The notes under the pieces are model-generated. The model saw only the letters and a list, made by a program, of their open reading frames with translations. It was not told the DNA's origin and did no database searches. The position numbers and the translations under genes were made by a program. From Halanaerobiales bacterium (GTDB taxonomy: Bacteria; Bacillota_F; Halanaerobiia; DY22613): 33,047 bases of DNA. How positions within the stretch are numbered: the stretch's first letter is position 1; each line of letters begins with the position of its first letter. Shown here piece by piece: positions 32,227-33,047 of the stretch. The stretch spans positions 1 through 33,047 of the forward strand of contig JAGMES010000038.1 in the NCBI GenBank assembly GCA_023128035.1, given 5' to 3'.

Positions 32227-32728
32227 ATACAATACATCCAGGCGGGGTTTCTGGCTTTATCGGTACCACAATTCGCTGTCCTAAGTAAATCAAATTTGGA
32301 TTAGTAATACCAAGATTTAACCGCAACAATTCACCATCAGTTGTTCCCAAGCGTCGAGCTATCTTGTACAGAGTATCGCCACTCTGTACTGCATATAATC
32401 GAGTATTAGGTGGTGGAGCAACTGAAGAAATGTTGATCTGTTGTCCGATATAGATTAGAGAAGGGGTTACAATCTGTGGATTGGACTGCAATAACTGATC
32501 TAATGTAAGAGCAAAATATCTACTGATCATCCATAAAGTATCATTTGGTCTTATAGTATATATAATTGAATCAGGTAATACTCCAAGAGGAATTCTAATA
32601 AGTTGCCCATAATAAATCAAATTAGGATTTGTGATTTCAGGATTGGCAACCAATAAGTGAAACATTGTTATCCCATATTTTCGAGCAATAGTCCATAATG
32701 TATCACCTGGGTAAACTTCATAATACAT
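32225..32728 (-). CDS. Triple-LysM protein, N-terminal part of the disrupted gene
   Basis: This 167-residue frame holds three LysM repeats (about residues 2-49, 55-102 and 112-158), each with the GDTLWTIARKYG-type start and NPNLIYYGQLIRIP-type end. LysM repeats bind peptidoglycan or chitin-like glycans, so the protein acts at the cell wall; no signal peptide is visible. The ATG at 32728 is chosen because GGAGGT lies 7 nt upstream; an ATG at 32755 would add nine residues but has no such site. The stop TGA spans the MITE junction: without the element and one target copy the frame continues from PPGCIV into YISTSTGKPEIW of the propeller. It may still be translated as a short LysM-only protein. 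Confidence 0.85.
   Translation of the reverse strand: MYYEVYPGDTLWTIARKYGITMFHLLVANPEITNPNLIYYGQLIRIPLGVLPDSIIYTIRPNDTLWMISRYFALTLDQLLQSNPQIVTPSLIYIGQQINISSVAPPPNTRLYAVQSGDTLYKIARRLGTTDGELLRLNLGITNPNLIYLGQRIVVPIKPETPPGCIV
32227..32233. repeat. Target-site duplication, right copy
   Basis: ATACAAT directly abuts the right end of the element; it encodes part of the IV codons at the end of the LysM fragment. Confidence 0.85.
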
Positions 32729-32756
32729 AAGATCTACCTCCATTTTTGAACTCATT

Positions 32757-32787
32757 TTTTTCTATTTTATGTTGTTAAATAGAAAAA
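32757..32787. repeat. AT-rich hairpin upstream of LysM gene
   Basis: Perfect 11-bp arms TTTTTCTATTT and AAATAGAAAAA surround a 9-nt loop in the leader of the LysM gene. It could be regulatory or the end of a former transcript; low complexity limits the meaning. Confidence 0.35.
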
Positions 32788-32815
32788 GTGAAGGAGTCTT
32801 ATTATAGGAGTTACT

Positions 32816-32929
32816 ATGAAAACTAAAAAGGGAAAAGTAACCCTATTCGCAAAAAAATTAATTAATGATAAGGTTTACCTCACCAAACTGCTCTTGATAA
32901 ACTTTAAAGTTTATCTTCATAGATTGTAA
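32816..32929 (+). CDS. Possible 37-residue basic peptide
   Basis: The only plus-strand frame with a ribosome site: TAGGAG lies 5 nt before an ATG and the frame ends with TAA. The product begins MKTKKGKVTLFAKKL and is Lys-rich with a Leu-rich end. I recognise no family. It overlaps a 20-bp palindrome and lies between a transposase remnant and a LysM gene, so it may well be chance. Confidence 0.2.
   Translation: MKTKKGKVTLFAKKLINDKVYLTKLLLINFKVYLHRL
32896..32915. repeat. 20-bp perfect palindrome
   Basis: GATAAACTTTAAAGTTTATC reads the same on both strands. It lies in the gap between the transposase end and the LysM gene and could be a dimeric protein-binding site. Confidence 0.5.
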
Positions 32930-32976
32930 CTATTCAGTCGCTAACTAAAAAGTAAAGCTTTTGACTGATTAGTTAC
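32926..32976. repeat. Inverted repeat at the transposase gene end
   Basis: GTAACTATTCAGTC (32926-32939) and GACTGATTAGTTAC (32963-32976) pair at 13 of 14 positions around a 23-nt loop. The right arm lies inside the last codons of the transposase frame. It could be a terminator-like structure. Confidence 0.4.
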
Positions 32977-33045
32977 TGCCGCCTTTATTGCAGTAAAAGC
33001 ATCGATTTTATGTTTATTAGCAGTTCCGATATAAGACATAATTGT
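32941..33045 (-). CDS. C-terminal end of a probable transposase (IS66-like?), cut by window edge
   Basis: Only the last 34 residues are in the window, ending in TAG at 32943-32941. They contain MSYIGTANKHKIDAFTAIKA, which resembles the conserved tail of IS66-family transposases (a TAxxxxxDxxxxL pattern). The match is short and from memory, so the family is tentative. A transposase near the MITE-like element is suggestive, but nothing shows that it moved that element. Confidence 0.4.
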   Translation of the reverse strand, partial: TIMSYIGTANKHKIDAFTAIKAAVTNQSKALLFS

Positions 33046-33047
33046 TG

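Noticed and set aside
1..33047. CRISPR arrays, tRNA or rRNA genes
   Set aside because: I saw no regularly spaced repeats and no tRNA- or rRNA-like sequence on either strand.

Overview
The window is a low-GC (visibly AT-rich) stretch of bacterial DNA. It is dominated by non-ribosomal peptide synthetase (NRPS) genes, all on the minus strand. Codon use, strong GGAGG ribosome-binding sites and a LysM/beta-propeller protein suggest a low-GC Gram-positive (Firmicutes-type) anaerobe. B12- and radical-SAM-dependent enzymes fit an anaerobic lifestyle, but the species cannot be named from the sequence.

Layout in transcription order (right to left). At the right edge (32941-33045) is the last part of a probable transposase. 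Next is a gene for a secreted or surface-type protein with three LysM repeats and a TolB-like beta-propeller. It has been split by a 113-bp palindromic MITE-like element flanked by 7-bp target duplications, and a 2-base deletion further breaks its 3' part. A rho-independent terminator (31094-31116) and an AT-rich leader follow. Then come a two-module NRPS (22946-30844; C-A-T-C-A-T plus a degenerate condensation/epimerization-like end), a SAM methyltransferase, and a stand-alone radical SAM enzyme with a SPASM-like C-terminus. A hairpin and a plausible promoter come next. The last gene is a giant NRPS that starts at 20472 and is still open at base 1, giving at least 6,824 codons.

The giant NRPS reads A-T / C-A*-T-E / C-A-T / C-A-T / C-A-T / C-A.... 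The second adenylation domain (A*) carries two foreign enzyme domains. A cobalamin-type radical SAM unit sits between core motifs A2 and A3, with its two halves in permuted order (radical SAM first, B12-binding second). A PP-loop ATPase with Cys pairs, resembling N-acetyl-sugar amidotransferases or tRNA thiolases, sits between A8 and A10 and is bounded by an 18-nt near-perfect direct repeat. I know of no described NRPS with this arrangement, and it is the main discovery candidate here.

Working model (inference): the giant NRPS starts the peptide because it begins with A-T. Module 2 loads an amino acid that is modified on the assembly line and epimerized. Module 4 has an exact proline specificity code. 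The two-module NRPS starts with a DCL-type condensation domain, so it probably acts later despite lying first in the operon, and it adds a Glu-like and an Asn-like residue. The stand-alone radical SAM enzyme and methyltransferase are likely tailoring enzymes. No thioesterase, transporter, MbtH or phosphopantetheinyl transferase gene is visible; these may lie beyond base 1.
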